Assembly: GCA_946481735.1 (NCBI GenBank)
Contig: CAMLOU010000013.1
Span: 1 to 44,936 of the forward strand
DNA from: an uncultured Cellvibrio sp.
GTDB lineage: Bacteria > Pseudomonadota > Gammaproteobacteria > Pseudomonadales > Cellvibrionaceae
Length of the DNA: 44,936 nt
Direction: 5' to 3'
The notes below the pieces were generated by a model. That model did not search any database, was not told where the DNA came from, and saw only the letters and a program-made list of their open reading frames with translations. Below, piece after piece: positions 9,308 to 19,347 of this stretch (the stretch's first letter is position 1; every line of letters begins with the position of its first letter). The translations under genes were made by a program, and so were the position numbers.

Positions 9308-11422
9308 TTGCAGACAATTGAAGCCTTAAGTCACAGGCTTTCGTCATATCTGGATACTCCCCAAATCAATTTGGTGAAGCGGGCTTATTTTTACGCGGAA
9401 CAGGCCCATGACGGCCAAAAGCGCCGCAGTGGCGAAGCCTACATTACCCATCCGCTCGCGGTAGCGGACATCCTGGCGCACATGCATATGGACCATCAGA
9501 GTTTGATGGCGGCCATGTTGCACGATGTGATTGAAGATACCGGCATCAGCAAAAAGGCCATCGCCAAACAGTTCGGCGAATCCGTGGCCGACCTGGTGGA
9601 CGGGGTCAGTAAGCTGACCCAGATTGAATTTGAATCCCACGCCGAAAAACAGGCGGAAAACTTCCAGAAGATGGCGCTGGCGATGGCCAACGACCTGCGG
9701 GTGATCCTGGTCAAGCTCGCCGACCGTCTGCACAACATGCGTACCCTGGGCGCCATGCCCGCCGATAAAAAGCGCCGTATTGCCAAAGAAACCCTCGAAA
9801 TCTATGCACCCATTGCCCATCGCCTGGGCATGAATGACATGCGCCTGGAGTTTGAAGACCGCGGCTTTTACGCCATGTACCCCTTGCGGGCAACGCGTCT
9901 TCAAGCTGCCCTTAAAACCGCACGGGGCAACCGTAAAGAGCTGGTTGAACAGATCCAGACCTCCATTGAGAAACGCCTGACTCGCGAAAAAATCGTGGCG
10001 GAAGTGATCGGGCGGGAGAAGCACCTCTACAGCATCTATGAAAAGATGCGGCAGAAGAAAAAGTACTTCAAAGAAATCATGGATGTGTACGCCTTCCGCA
10101 TTATTGTGGACAGCGTGGATACCTGTTACCGCGTACTGGGGGTGATTCACAACCTCTATAAACCGGTAGCCGGCGAGTTCAAGGATTACATCGCCATTCC
10201 CAAAGCCAATGGCTACCAGTCGTTGCACACCGTATTGGTCGGCATGCACGGCGTGCCCATTGAGGTCCAGATCCGGACCCGCGAGATGGACGAGATGGCC
10301 AATAACGGTATCGCGGCGCATTTCCTCTATAAATCCAACAGCACCGAAACCATCAACAGCAGCCACAGCCGCGCCCGTCAATGGGTGCAGGGTTTGTTAG
10401 AGATGCAGCGTCGCGCCGGGGACTCGCTGGAATTTATCGAGAATGTGAAGATTGACCTCTTCCCCGACGAGGTTTATGTCTTTACGCCCAAAGGCAAGAT
10501 TGTCGAGCTGCCCCACGGCGCCACGGCGGTGGATTTTGCGTATGCGGTACATACCGATATCGGCAACGCCTGCGTGGCCTGTCGCATCAACGGTCGACTC
10601 GCGCCCTTGTCGCAGCCGCTGCAAAGCGGACAAAAAGTTACCATCATTACCGCGCCCGGCGCGCAGCCCAACCCTAACTGGCTGAATTTCACCGTATCCG
10701 GTAAGGCGCGCAGCGGCATCCGCCATTTCCTCAAGAATCAGCGTCATCATCAGTCGGTGGCGCTGGGCCGCCGGATGTTGAGCCGGGCCCTGGCCGATAT
10801 GCATATTGAGCTGGACAACCTGAGCGAGGCTCAGCAAGCGCAGTTGCTGCAAGCGGCGCAGGTGGATTCACTGGAAACCCTGCTTGAGGAAATCGGGCTG
10901 GGCAATCGCGTGGCCTTTGCCGTGGCCAAGCTGTTGCAGCCGGATGCCGAAGTCAAAACCCGCGGACCGAGTATTTACTCACCGCTCACCATCGACTCAT
11001 CCGAAGGTATGTTGATTACCTTTGCCCGCTGTTGCCGGCCTATTCCGGGTGACCCGATTATCGGGCACGTCAGCTCCGGCAAAGGGCTGGTGATCCACCA
11101 GGATACCTGCCGCAATATCGTGGAAATCCGCAACAATCCCGAGAAGATCAGCCACGTTAACTGGGCGCCCACGGTCAGCGGTGAATTCCTGGTGGACGTA
11201 CGGGTAGAAGTGGAGTCAGAGCGCGGCATCATCGCGACCCTGGCTACCCGGGTGACCGAGCAGGGCGGCAGCATTGAACATATCAACGTGCAGGAGCGGG
11301 ATGCCCATAACAGTGTGATTCACTTGTGCATCGGTGTTCACAACCGTGTCCACCTGGCTAATATCATGCGGCGTATCCGCAACATGAGCTTCGTCATCCG
11401 AATCGGGCGCAGCAAGAATTGA
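9308..11422 (+). CDS. spoT: Bifunctional (p)ppGpp synthetase/hydrolase SpoT
   Basis: SpoT hydrolyses, and weakly makes, the alarmone (p)ppGpp. I prefer the TTG at 9308, preceded at 7 bases by TCTGGAG. It gives 704 residues, close to the familiar 702; the earlier TTG at 9269 lacks a ribosome binding site. In order it shows the HD hydrolase domain with HDVIEDT, the synthetase domain (YAFRIIVDSVDTCYRV, KDYIAIPKANGYQSLHT, EVQIRT), the TGS domain (VFTPKGKIVELP), a helical and zinc-finger-like CCRPIPGDPI region, and a C-terminal ACT domain. Intact HD residues distinguish it from RelA. Confidence 0.96.
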   Translation: MQTIEALSHRLSSYLDTPQINLVKRAYFYAEQAHDGQKRRSGEAYITHPLAVADILAHMHMDHQSLMAAMLHDVIEDTGISKKAIAKQFGESVADLVDGVSKLTQIEFESHAEKQAENFQKMALAMANDLRVILVKLADRLHNMRTLGAMPADKKRRIAKETLEIYAPIAHRLGMNDMRLEFEDRGFYAMYPLRATRLQAALKTARGNRKELVEQIQTSIEKRLTREKIVAEVIGREKHLYSIYEKMRQKKKYFKEIMDVYAFRIIVDSVDTCYRVLGVIHNLYKPVAGEFKDYIAIPKANGYQSLHTVLVGMHGVPIEVQIRTREMDEMANNGIAAHFLYKSNSTETINSSHSRARQWVQGLLEMQRRAGDSLEFIENVKIDLFPDEVYVFTPKGKIVELPHGATAVDFAYAVHTDIGNACVACRINGRLAPLSQPLQSGQKVTIITAPGAQPNPNWLNFTVSGKARSGIRHFLKNQRHHQSVALGRRMLSRALADMHIELDNLSEAQQAQLLQAAQVDSLETLLEEIGLGNRVAFAVAKLLQPDAEVKTRGPSIYSPLTIDSSEGMLITFARCCRPIPGDPIIGHVSSGKGLVIHQDTCRNIVEIRNNPEKISHVNWAPTVSGEFLVDVRVEVESERGIIATLATRVTEQGGSIEHINVQERDAHNSVIHLCIGVHNRVHLANIMRRIRNMSFVIRIGRSKN

Positions 11423-11548
11423 TTCTGCAGCGTGCCTCTTTCTTATAGTCATCCCATATAGCCCTGCGCCGCGCACCCGTTTATACTCAATCGCTTTCCG
11501 TTAATAACAGCGCGCCATCCATGCGCTTCCAACGCAAGCAGGCTCATC

Positions 11549-11932
11549 ATGACGAACAAAGCCGTAATCCATACTACCAACGCTCCGGCGGCTATCGGTA
11601 CCTATTCCCAGGCAATCAAAGTCAACAACACCACCTATCTATCGGGCCAGATTCCGCTGGACCCCAAGACCATGTCACTGGTTGAAGGTGATTTTGCCAC
11701 CCAGGCGCACCAGGTCTTCAAGAACCTGCGTGCGGTGTGCGAGGCTGCTAATGGCAGTCTGGCCGATATCGTGAAGCTCAATATCTACCTGACCGACCTG
11801 GCAAATTTCTCAATCGTGAATGAGGTGATGGCCGAATACTTTAGTCAGCCCTACCCGGCCCGGGCGGCTATCGGTGTCAGCCAATTGCCCAAGGGCGCGG
11901 TGATCGAGGCGGATGGCGTGATGGTGGTCTGA
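11549..11932 (+). CDS. ridA: RidA family enamine/imine deaminase
   Basis: RidA hydrolyses reactive 2-aminoacrylate and related enamines released by PLP enzymes. The 127-residue product is full length and has the family signatures: [10 protein letters not shown] near the start, [10 protein letters not shown], and [21 protein letters not shown] at the C-terminus, holding the active-site Arg and Glu. It follows spoT by 126 bases, as in Pseudomonas. A stem-loop lies directly downstream. Confidence 0.95.
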   Translation: MTNKAVIHTTNAPAAIGTYSQAIKVNNTTYLSGQIPLDPKTMSLVEGDFATQAHQVFKNLRAVCEAANGSLADIVKLNIYLTDLANFSIVNEVMAEYFSQPYPARAAIGVSQLPKGAVIEADGVMVV

Positions 11933-11955
11933 CGGTCGTGTAGGTTCTGGTTCAC

Positions 11956-11995
11956 CCCCCTTGAAGGCAGCCATTCTTTTCAAGGGGGTTCAGGT
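11956..11995 (+). terminator. Stem-loop terminator after ridA
   Basis: A perfect 10-bp stem, CCCCCTTGAA (11956-11965) with TTCAAGGGGG (11979-11988), encloses a 13-base loop 24 bases after the ridA stop. It is followed by TTCAGGTT rather than a clean T tract, so it is a plausible but not ideal intrinsic terminator. Confidence 0.6.
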
Positions 11996-12038
11996 TCATC
12001 TGGAAATTAGTTAAATAATAACTCTGTAGGGAAAGCAC

Positions 12039-14018
12039 ATGAGAAAAATCGCGCTCTTATTCTGTTTGTTCTATAGCCTCAGCCTCGCGGCATTCGCCCA
12101 ACCTCTGCCACTGAAATATTTTGCCAGCCTGCCGGATGTCAGCCTGCTCGGTTTATCTCCTGATGGCAAAAAACTGTCTTCGGTGATTCGCATTGATGTG
12201 GAGGACACCACCGGCACAGCGGTGCAGGTGGTCGATCTTTCGTCGGGTGAGAAAAAGCTGGTGCTTTTTACCGATAACGAAAAATACGATATCTATTGGG
12301 TGCGCTGGAAGGACAATCGTACCTTGCTGGTCGGCACTATCTATCCCGCCGTGCGCAATGCCTGGCTGGGTACACGCGGTGCCGTGTTCAGAACCCGTGA
12401 AACGAGCTTGTTGATTGTCGACCTGGAGAGCGGAAAAGTCAGCACGCCTTTCAAGAAATCGTTTCTGAAAAAATACAAGATTGCTCCTGTCGCCAGAGAC
12501 CAGGTGGTTGATACCCTGCCGGATGATCCAGACCATATCCTGATGCTGTTACCCACCAATCAGTCATTGGTGGATGCAAGTTACGCCGGCGTTTATAAAG
12601 TCAACATCAGGAATCAGCGTATCCAGCAGATCCAGAAATCCGAAGACCATGTGTACCGCTGGACGACTGACCAGCAACACCGCGTTCGGCTCGGGCACTA
12701 TTACGATGCGATGGATGGAACCAACAAAATATTGGTTCAGGATATCGATGCAAAAAAATGGCGGGATTTGTGGCCGCACCAGATTTTTTCTGAAGAGGAA
12801 ATCCACCCACTCGGTTTCGGTGCTGATCCGATGACGCTCTACGTTCGCGCGTATCACCAGGGGATGATGGCTATCTTCAGGGTGAATCTGACCGACCCTA
12901 AACTCAAGCGGACACTGGTTTACGCCGACCCGGACTATGATGTGAACGGCAGTTTGCTGTACTCACCCATAACACGGGATGTGGTCGGCGTCAGCTATTC
13001 GTCATCCGGTGGGTATACGTTTTTTGACCCGGAACTTCGCCAGCTACAAAGCGCTATTGATAAAGCCCTGCCCAAAACACGCAATCACATCATCGCCTTT
13101 TCTGACGATATGCAGACTTATATTGTCTCTTCCCAAAGCGATATCGACTCCGGCACCTACTACCTTGGTCAACGCAACCCGGCAAAACTGGACGCGGTTG
13201 CCTATCGTTATAAAAATCTCACGCCGGACCGGATGTCGCCGGTAAAACGCTACGATTACAAAGCACGTGATGGCCTGGCGATAGAGGCTTATCTGACCCT
13301 GCCCTTGGGCAGTGCCGGTAAAAAACTGCCCACCATTATATTTCCCCACGGCGGCCCTATTTCCCGGGATGACGATTCGTTTAATTATTGGACCCAATAT
13401 TTGGCCAACAAGGGTTACGCGGTGTTGCAAATGAACTTCCGCGGCTCTGCCGGCCAGGGGCTGGCATTTCGCAATGCCGGGCTGAAAAACTGGGGACAGG
13501 AAATGCAAGACGATATTGAGGACGGCGCGCGCAAATTGATTGCGGAGGGCATCAGCGATGCACGATCTATTTGTATCCTGGGCGCGAGCTACGGCGGATA
13601 TGCCGCGTTGATGGGTGCGGTCAAAACACCGGATTTATATCGCTGTGCCGTGAGTGTGGCGGGTGTTAGTAACGTCTTCGATCTGGTGAAAGATAATCGC
13701 GCCTTCTGGCGAAGCTACAACGTGGTGGATGAACAGATCGGCAATGACAACAAACGTTTGCGCGCGATTTCACCAGTCAACCATGCGGACAAGATCAAGA
13801 TCCCGGTGTTGTTGATACACGGGGACAATGATCGACAAGTGGATATCAAACACAGTGAGCAAATGCGCGATGCCTTGCAAAAAGCGGGTAAGCAGGTCAC
13901 TTTTCTGGAGTTGGTTAATGAGGATCACTACCTGAGCAGCAACGAAAATCGGGTGGCGACCTTCCAGGCCATCGACGCATTCCTGGATAAACATCTTCCG
14001 GTAAATGGTGCTCATTAA
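12039..14018 (+). CDS. Exported S9 family (prolyl oligopeptidase-type) peptidase
   Basis: The 659-residue protein has a signal peptide (MRKIALLFCLFYSLSLAAFA) and the two-part layout of S9 enzymes: an N-terminal beta-propeller-like region to about residue 390 and a C-terminal alpha/beta hydrolase. The catalytic triad is visible: Ser517 in GASYGG, Asp598 in HGDNDRQVD and His630 in NEDHYLS. IIFPHGGP supplies the oxyanion region. It most resembles the acylaminoacyl peptidase/DPP branch. It is probably periplasmic and probably cleaves short peptides. It stands alone between ridA and the convergent lpdA. Confidence 0.9.
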   Translation: MRKIALLFCLFYSLSLAAFAQPLPLKYFASLPDVSLLGLSPDGKKLSSVIRIDVEDTTGTAVQVVDLSSGEKKLVLFTDNEKYDIYWVRWKDNRTLLVGTIYPAVRNAWLGTRGAVFRTRETSLLIVDLESGKVSTPFKKSFLKKYKIAPVARDQVVDTLPDDPDHILMLLPTNQSLVDASYAGVYKVNIRNQRIQQIQKSEDHVYRWTTDQQHRVRLGHYYDAMDGTNKILVQDIDAKKWRDLWPHQIFSEEEIHPLGFGADPMTLYVRAYHQGMMAIFRVNLTDPKLKRTLVYADPDYDVNGSLLYSPITRDVVGVSYSSSGGYTFFDPELRQLQSAIDKALPKTRNHIIAFSDDMQTYIVSSQSDIDSGTYYLGQRNPAKLDAVAYRYKNLTPDRMSPVKRYDYKARDGLAIEAYLTLPLGSAGKKLPTIIFPHGGPISRDDDSFNYWTQYLANKGYAVLQMNFRGSAGQGLAFRNAGLKNWGQEMQDDIEDGARKLIAEGISDARSICILGASYGGYAALMGAVKTPDLYRCAVSVAGVSNVFDLVKDNRAFWRSYNVVDEQIGNDNKRLRAISPVNHADKIKIPVLLIHGDNDRQVDIKHSEQMRDALQKAGKQVTFLELVNEDHYLSSNENRVATFQAIDAFLDKHLPVNGAH

Positions 14019-14049
14019 AACGGACGGATAGACGTCCCTGTCTTGATAT

Positions 14050-15474
14050 TTACGAACGCAACCTGGCTTGCGGGTTAGGCAAATCAGTGATCGTCCCCGC
14101 TGCCAGCTCGCCTGCCAGGCCCACGCTTTCATGCAGCGTGGGATGTGCATGAATCGTTAGCGCCAGGTCTTCCACATTCGCGCCGAATTCGATGGCCAGC
14201 GATAATTCACCCAGCAGCTCGCCCGCATTAATCCCCACAATCCCTGCACCCAACAATTGTTCGGATTCCGCGTGGTAGATCAACTTGGTCTTGCCTTCGC
14301 TGCGCGCCGCACCGAGGGCGCGGCCACTGGCGCTCCAGGGATAAACGGCGGTTTTGTATTGAATGCCTTGCGCTTTAGCTTCTTTTTCCGTCAACCCTGT
14401 CCAGGCGATTTCAGGATCGGTGTAAGCGATAGAAGGAATCACCCGCGGATTAAAGATCCGTTTGTGACCTGCGATAACGTCGGCTGCCACATGCCCCTCA
14501 TGGCTCGCCTTATGGGCCAGCATGGGCTGTCCCACGATATCGCCGATGGCAAAGATATGCGGCACATTGGTTTGCTGGGTATTGTTGACGGGAATAAAGC
14601 CGCGCTCATCGACCTGCACCCCCGCCTTGTCGGCGCCGATCAGTTTGCCATTGGGCGTGCGGCCGACGGCCACCAGCACAGCATCAAACTCGCGCGCTTC
14701 CGCCGGGGCATTGGCGCCGGAAAAACTGACTTTTAAGCCGGATTTCTCTGCTTCAACAGCGTCCACTTTAGTGGATAGCAGCACCTCGAAGCGTTCCTTG
14801 TTGTAACGGCTATACACTGAGATCAAATCTTTGTCGGCTGCGGGAATTAATTGATCAGCGAACTCAACTACCGTGACTTTACTGCCCAATGCCTGATACA
14901 CCGTGCCCATCTCCAACCCGATAATGCCTCCACCGATAACTAACAGGCGCTTGGGCACATCTGACAATTCCAGCGCTTTGGTGGAATCCCACACGCGCGG
15001 GTCGTCCGGCATAAACGGTAACTTCACCACCCTGGAGCCAGCAGCGATGATGGCATGCTCAAACTCAATCAGTGTTTCTTTCCCTTCATTTGTCACACTG
15101 AGCTGGTGGCTGCCGGTAAAGCTCCCCCGGCCCTGCACAACCTGCACCTTGCGGCTTTTAGCCATGCCGCTGACGCCCTGGGTTAACTTCTTGACCACGC
15201 TGTCTTTAAACGCGCGTATCTGGTCGAGATCCTGCTTCGGCGGCGCGAATGTCACACCGATATCCCGGGCATGCTCAGCTTCATGGATAACCTGAGCCAC
15301 ATGAAGCAAGGCCTTGGAAGGAATACAGCCCACATTCAAGCAAACCCCGCCCAGTGCGGTGTATTGCTCTACGAGAGTGACTTCAAGGCCCAGATCCGCT
15401 GCACGAAACGCTGCTGAATAACCGCCGGGGCCGCTGCCCAATACCACGACTTGCGTTTTAATTGTTTCCGCCAT
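14050..15474 (-). CDS. lpdA: Dihydrolipoyl dehydrogenase
   Basis: This FAD flavoenzyme reoxidises dihydrolipoamide in 2-oxoacid dehydrogenase or glycine cleavage complexes. The 474-residue protein has the FAD loop VLGSGPGGYSAAFRAADLG at the N-terminus, the redox disulfide in GGVCLNVGCIPSKALLH, the NAD-binding GGGIIGLEMG, a second FAD segment AIGDIVGQPMLAHKA and the catalytic HAHPTLHE near the C-terminus. No complex partner (aceE, aceF, sucAB) is in the window, so the gene is unlinked here. It follows mscL by 29 bases on the same strand. Confidence 0.96.
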   Translation of the reverse strand: MAETIKTQVVVLGSGPGGYSAAFRAADLGLEVTLVEQYTALGGVCLNVGCIPSKALLHVAQVIHEAEHARDIGVTFAPPKQDLDQIRAFKDSVVKKLTQGVSGMAKSRKVQVVQGRGSFTGSHQLSVTNEGKETLIEFEHAIIAAGSRVVKLPFMPDDPRVWDSTKALELSDVPKRLLVIGGGIIGLEMGTVYQALGSKVTVVEFADQLIPAADKDLISVYSRYNKERFEVLLSTKVDAVEAEKSGLKVSFSGANAPAEAREFDAVLVAVGRTPNGKLIGADKAGVQVDERGFIPVNNTQQTNVPHIFAIGDIVGQPMLAHKASHEGHVAADVIAGHKRIFNPRVIPSIAYTDPEIAWTGLTEKEAKAQGIQYKTAVYPWSASGRALGAARSEGKTKLIYHAESEQLLGAGIVGINAGELLGELSLAIEFGANVEDLALTIHAHPTLHESVGLAGELAAGTITDLPNPQARLRS

Positions 15475-15503
15475 AGGTGCCTCCGGTACAAAAAGCTTGT
15501 GGA

Positions 15504-15914
15504 TTATTTCTTCTCGCGCAGTAAATCGCGAATTTCGGTCAGCAATAATTCTTCCTTGCTCGGTGCCGGATTGGCGGGCGGGGTCGGTGCAGCTTCCTCT
15601 TTGCGTTTCAGGCGATTGATACCTTTAACTACCATAAAGATGGCGAAGGCTACGATGGTGAAGTCGAGTACGGTCTGGATGAATTTGCCGTAGCCGATGG
15701 TGACTGCCGGTGCTTCAGCCGTGGCTTCCTTTAACACGATCGCCAGATCACTGAAGTCTACGCCGCCGATCAGCAGGCCGATAGGCGGCATGATGACGTC
15801 GCCCACAACCGAGGTGACGATCTTGCCGAATGCCGCCCCGATGATAATACCCACAGCCATGTCGACAACATTGCCTTTCACTGCAAATTCTTTGAACTCT
15901 TTGATCATGCCCAT
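15504..15914 (-). CDS. mscL: Large-conductance mechanosensitive channel
   Basis: MscL opens under membrane tension to release solutes during osmotic downshock. The 136-residue product has the amphipathic start [19 protein letters not shown], the first pore helix [23 protein letters not shown], a periplasmic loop, a second helix near residues 84-104 and a charged C-terminal helix ending LLREKK. Length is typical. Two or three N-terminal residues are uncertain because two ATG codons lie close together. Confidence 0.95.
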   Translation of the reverse strand: MGMIKEFKEFAVKGNVVDMAVGIIIGAAFGKIVTSVVGDVIMPPIGLLIGGVDFSDLAIVLKEATAEAPAVTIGYGKFIQTVLDFTIVAFAIFMVVKGINRLKRKEEAAPTPPANPAPSKEELLLTEIRDLLREKK

Positions 15915-16062
15915 GATAAGTCCCCTCTAATCAGGAATAGTGACGATAGATGACGACTGTTTATACCACCATCCGCGCGATAAAACAGCGCGAGTTACAG
16001 GAATTATGGATGCCGCAAAAAGACTGGCAGATTTTTACACCGACGGTGGTGATGTGGGAGGT

Positions 16063-16254
16063 TTATTCGTCTTCGCGTCTGGCGAACACGTTGACCTGAT
16101 CGTCCTCATCGACGACGACATCCAGGATCATGGGTTGGCAACAGACCTGGCAATCTTCGGTATAGGATTGTTCGGGATACGAACAGTCGATTAACACCGT
16201 GAAGGTTTCACCACAGTAGGGACAGGAGATCGGGTGTTCTTCAAGCAGGTTCAT
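16063..16254 (-). CDS. Small CPxCG cysteine-rich protein
   Basis: The 63-residue product has two zinc-knuckle-like pairs, CPYCG (residues 11-15) and CQVCC (about 36-40), in the layout CPYCGETFTVLID ... ESYTEDCQVCCQPM. This matches the CPXCG-motif small protein family, whose function is unknown. Zinc binding is inferred from the paired cysteines. The acidic tail (VVDEDDQVNVFARREDE) is typical. It lies between the entericidin-like gene and mscL on the same strand. Confidence 0.85.
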   Translation of the reverse strand: MNLLEEHPISCPYCGETFTVLIDCSYPEQSYTEDCQVCCQPMILDVVVDEDDQVNVFARREDE

Positions 16255-16291
16255 GGGGATAACCGATCGGTAGGTGCACAGCGGTGGGGTT

Positions 16292-16330
16292 GGCTTGTCG
16301 AGCTATCTGTTGAGGCTGGCCCGACAAGCC
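16292..16330 (-). other. Stem-loop between lipoprotein and CPxCG genes
   Basis: A perfect 9-bp inverted repeat, GGCTTGTCG (16292-16300) with CGACAAGCC (16322-16330), spans a 21-base loop. On the minus strand it lies 7 bases after the entericidin-like stop and 37 bases before the CPxCG start. There is no T tract on either side, so it may be an mRNA-stability or partial-readthrough element rather than an intrinsic terminator. Confidence 0.45.
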
Positions 16331-16337
16331 GGAGGAA

Positions 16338-16472
16338 TCATTTAGCAGCAGCTTCTTCGAGTTCACCGCCAGCTTTTTTGAGGTCCTTACCAAAGCCTTC
16401 CACGGTATTGCAGCCGGTTAAGGTAAACATGCCCAGCAGAGCTGCCAGAATCAGCGTCATCGTTGTTTTCAT
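16338..16472 (-). CDS. Entericidin-like small lipoprotein
   Basis: Reading the minus strand from the ATG at 16472 gives 44 residues: a signal peptide MKTTMTLILAALLGMF, the lipobox LTGC, and a short mature part NTVEGFGKDLKKAGGELEEA. This is the entericidin A/B pattern (NTxxGxGxDxxxxG after a lipidated Cys). Entericidins are small outer-envelope lipoproteins linked to a proposed toxin/antidote pair in E. coli, but here only one is visible, so no toxin role is claimed. A GGAGA-like site precedes the ATG. It is too short for many gene callers. Confidence 0.82.
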   Translation of the reverse strand: MKTTMTLILAALLGMFTLTGCNTVEGFGKDLKKAGGELEEAAAK

Positions 16473-16553
16473 ATCAAGTGTCTCCAGTGAAAAATCAGGA
16501 CTGCCAGCAAGGTGAGGTTGGCTTCTGGCTGTGAAATATACACAGCGTCGAGA

Positions 16554-18023
16554 TTATGAATCAATGCCTAAATCATCCCAAATTGAATCTATTTTGGCTT
16601 TAACTGCCGAGTCCATTTCAATCGGTGTACCCCACTCACGGGTAGTTTCACCGGGCCACTTGTTGGTGGCATCAAAACCGATCTTGGAGCCGAGGCCGGA
16701 GACCGGCGAGGCGAAGTCGAGATAATCGATTGGCGTGTTCTCAACCATTACCGTGTCCCGCGCCGGGTCCATGCGCGTGGTCATGGCCCAGATCACATCC
16801 TTCCAGTCCCGCGCATTGACGTCGTCATCGGTGACGATCACAAATTTGGTGTACATAAATTGCCGCAGAAATGACCAGACACCCATCATGACCCGCTTGG
16901 CATGACCGGGATACTGTTTCTTCATGGTCACTACGGCCATGCGATAGGAACACCCTTCCGGCGGCAAATAAAAATCCACGATCTCGGGAAATTGTTTTTG
17001 CAGGATCGGCACAAACACCTCGTTCAGTGCGAGGCCGAGAATGGCCGGTTCATCCGGCGGGCGTCCGGTGTAGGTACTGTGATAAATCGGGTCGCGCCGG
17101 TGGGTGATTTTTTCCACGGTGAATACCGGAAAATGATCCACTTCATTGTAATAGCCGGTGTGATCGCCAAAGGGTCCCTCGGGCGCCATATCATCCGGGG
17201 CAATGTAACCTTCGAGGATAAATTCCGCAGATGCAGGTACGTGCAGGTCATTACCGAGACATTTCACCACCTCGGTTTTATCACCGCGCAGCAAGCCGGC
17301 AAAGGCGTATTCAGACAAGGTATCGGGAACCGGTGTGACTGCACCGAGAATGGTGGCCGGGTCGGCGCCGAGGGCCACCGCCACCGGAAAAGGTTTGCCG
17401 GGATGTTGCTGCTGCCACTCGCGAAAATCCAGCGCACCGCCGCGATGGGATAACCAGCGCATAATCAGTCGGTTTTTACCGATCTTCTGCATGCGATAGA
17501 TGCCGAGATTCTGCCGTTCCTTATGCGGCCCGCGGGTGACGACCAGCGGCCAGGTCACCAGGGGACCGGCGTCGCCGGGCCAACAGGTTTGAATGGGCAT
17601 TGCATCCAGGTTGACGGCGTCGCCTTCCAGCAACACCTCCTGGCACGGCGCTTTGCTCACAACCTTGGGAGCCATATTCAAGACTTGCTTGAAGATGGGC
17701 AACTTTTCCCAGGCGTCTTTAAAGCCTTTGGGTGGTTCAGGTTCTTTCAGAAACGCCAATAATTTCCCGACATCGCGCAGGGCGGTGACAGACTCTTCTC
17801 CCATGCCCAGCGCTACACGCTCCGGTGTGCCGAATAAATTACCGAGCACGGGAATAGAAAAACCTTTCGGGTTTTCAAACAGCAGGGCGGGACCGCCAGC
17901 GCGCAAGGTGCGATCACAAATCTCGGTCATCTCCAGATAAGGATCGACTTCCTGCTTGATGCGCTTCAGTTGTCCGCGCGCTTCAAGCAGCGCTATAAAA
18001 TCACGAAGATCTTTATATTTCAT
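16554..18023 (-). CDS. ubiD: 4-hydroxy-3-polyprenylbenzoate decarboxylase UbiD
   Basis: UbiD decarboxylates 3-polyprenyl-4-hydroxybenzoate in ubiquinone synthesis, using prenylated FMN made by UbiX. The 489-residue protein is full length, starts [19 protein letters not shown] and shows family segments such as [32 protein letters not shown] and [14 protein letters not shown]. It lies 64 bases downstream of rho on the same strand, an arrangement I recall from Pseudomonas. ubiX is not in this window. Confidence 0.95.
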   Translation of the reverse strand: MKYKDLRDFIALLEARGQLKRIKQEVDPYLEMTEICDRTLRAGGPALLFENPKGFSIPVLGNLFGTPERVALGMGEESVTALRDVGKLLAFLKEPEPPKGFKDAWEKLPIFKQVLNMAPKVVSKAPCQEVLLEGDAVNLDAMPIQTCWPGDAGPLVTWPLVVTRGPHKERQNLGIYRMQKIGKNRLIMRWLSHRGGALDFREWQQQHPGKPFPVAVALGADPATILGAVTPVPDTLSEYAFAGLLRGDKTEVVKCLGNDLHVPASAEFILEGYIAPDDMAPEGPFGDHTGYYNEVDHFPVFTVEKITHRRDPIYHSTYTGRPPDEPAILGLALNEVFVPILQKQFPEIVDFYLPPEGCSYRMAVVTMKKQYPGHAKRVMMGVWSFLRQFMYTKFVIVTDDDVNARDWKDVIWAMTTRMDPARDTVMVENTPIDYLDFASPVSGLGSKIGFDATNKWPGETTREWGTPIEMDSAVKAKIDSIWDDLGIDS

Positions 18024-18087
18024 GGATTCCCAGGTTAATCGCCGATCTGCACATGCTGTTTAACTATTGTTGAGTGACCTGCGGCGC

Positions 18088-19347
18088 TTACTTGCGTTTC
18101 ATCGACAGGAAGAATTCGTCGTTGGTTTTGAAATCCTTCAGTTTATCCACCAGGAATTCTGTTGCCGCGACATCTTCCATATCGTTCAACAAACGACGCA
18201 AAATCCACGCGCGTTGCAGTTCATCTTCTTTCATCAACAGCTCTTCGCGACGGGTGCCGGAACGACGCACGTTGATGGCCGGGTAAATACGCTTTTCGGC
18301 AATTTTACGGTCCAGGTGCAATTCCAGGTTACCGGTACCTTTAAATTCTTCGTAAATCACTTCGTCCATCTTCGAGCCGGTATCGACCAGTGCGGTAGCG
18401 ATAATACTCAAGCTGCCGCCTTCTTCGATGTTACGCGCGGCACCAAAGAAACGCTTGGGGCGTTCCAGTGCGTGAGCATCCACACCACCGGTTAATACCT
18501 TGCCTGATGAGGGAATGACGGTGTTGTAAGCGCGTGCCAGACGCGTGATAGAGTCGAGCAAAATGATGACATCTTTTTTGTGTTCAACGAGGCGCTTGGC
18601 GCGCTCGATAACCATATCAGCAACCTGTACGTGACGTGCAGGCGGTTCGTCGAAGGTCGACGCCACTACTTCACCGCGCACCGAACGCTGCATCTCCGTT
18701 ACTTCTTCCGGACGCTCGTCGATCAACAGAACGATCAGGTGACACTCGGGATTATTGCGCGTAATCGCTTGCGCAATATTTTGCATCATGATGGTTTTAC
18801 CGGCTTTCGGTGGCGCTACGATCAAGCCGCGCTGGCCTTTGCCAATAGGCGCAATCAAATCGATGATACGGCCGGTGAGATCTTCGGTAGAACCGTTGCC
18901 GGCTTCAAGTAACAGGCGCTCGTTAGGGAAAAGCGGTGTGAGGTTTTCAAAGAGGATTTTGTTGCGTGAACTTTCGGGTTTATCAAAGTTAATTTCATTA
19001 ACTTTCAACAGGGCAAAATAACGTTCACCTTCTTTTGGGGGGCGAATCTTGCCGGAAATAGTGTCGCCAGTGCGGAGGTTGAAGCGGCGAATCTGGCTGG
19101 GTGAAACGTAAATGTCGTCGGGGCCTGCGAGGTAGGAACTGTCTGCTGAACGTAGGAAACCAAAACCATCCACCAGAATTTCCAACACGCCATCGCCGTA
19201 AATATCCTCCCCGCCCTTGGCATGTCGTTTGAGGATATTGAAGATAATATCCTGCTTGCGTGAGCGGGCCATACTTTCGAGGCCCATTTCGGTGGCAATG
19301 TTAATCAGTTCTTCGACAGGTTTTGTTTTTAGATCAGTAAGGTTCAT
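18088..19347 (-). CDS. rho: Transcription termination factor Rho
   Basis: Rho is a hexameric RNA-dependent ATPase that terminates untranslated transcripts. The 419-residue product starts [18 protein letters not shown] and has the N-terminal helical domain, the cold-shock-like RNA-binding fold (DGFGFLRS near residues 62-69, [17 protein letters not shown]), the Walker A loop APPKAGKT near residue 179, the Q-loop/R-loop region and [11 protein letters not shown]. Length is the family norm. A long C-rich leader and a good promoter lie upstream, suggesting autogenous control as known in E. coli. trxA is the upstream neighbour. Confidence 0.98.
   Translation of the reverse strand: MNLTDLKTKPVEELINIATEMGLESMARSRKQDIIFNILKRHAKGGEDIYGDGVLEILVDGFGFLRSADSSYLAGPDDIYVSPSQIRRFNLRTGDTISGKIRPPKEGERYFALLKVNEINFDKPESSRNKILFENLTPLFPNERLLLEAGNGSTEDLTGRIIDLIAPIGKGQRGLIVAPPKAGKTIMMQNIAQAITRNNPECHLIVLLIDERPEEVTEMQRSVRGEVVASTFDEPPARHVQVADMVIERAKRLVEHKKDVIILLDSITRLARAYNTVIPSSGKVLTGGVDAHALERPKRFFGAARNIEEGGSLSIIATALVDTGSKMDEVIYEEFKGTGNLELHLDRKIAEKRIYPAINVRRSGTRREELLMKEDELQRAWILRRLLNDMEDVAATEFLVDKLKDFKTNDEFFLSMKRK

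Noticed and set aside
9344..10381. Long minus-strand open frame (345 codons) opposite spoT
   Set aside because: It lies wholly inside conserved spoT, has no family motif, and reflects the third-position bias of the + gene.
14022..14037. Terminator between the S9 peptidase and lpdA
   Set aside because: The stem is only 5 bp (GGACG with CGTCC) with a poor T tract.
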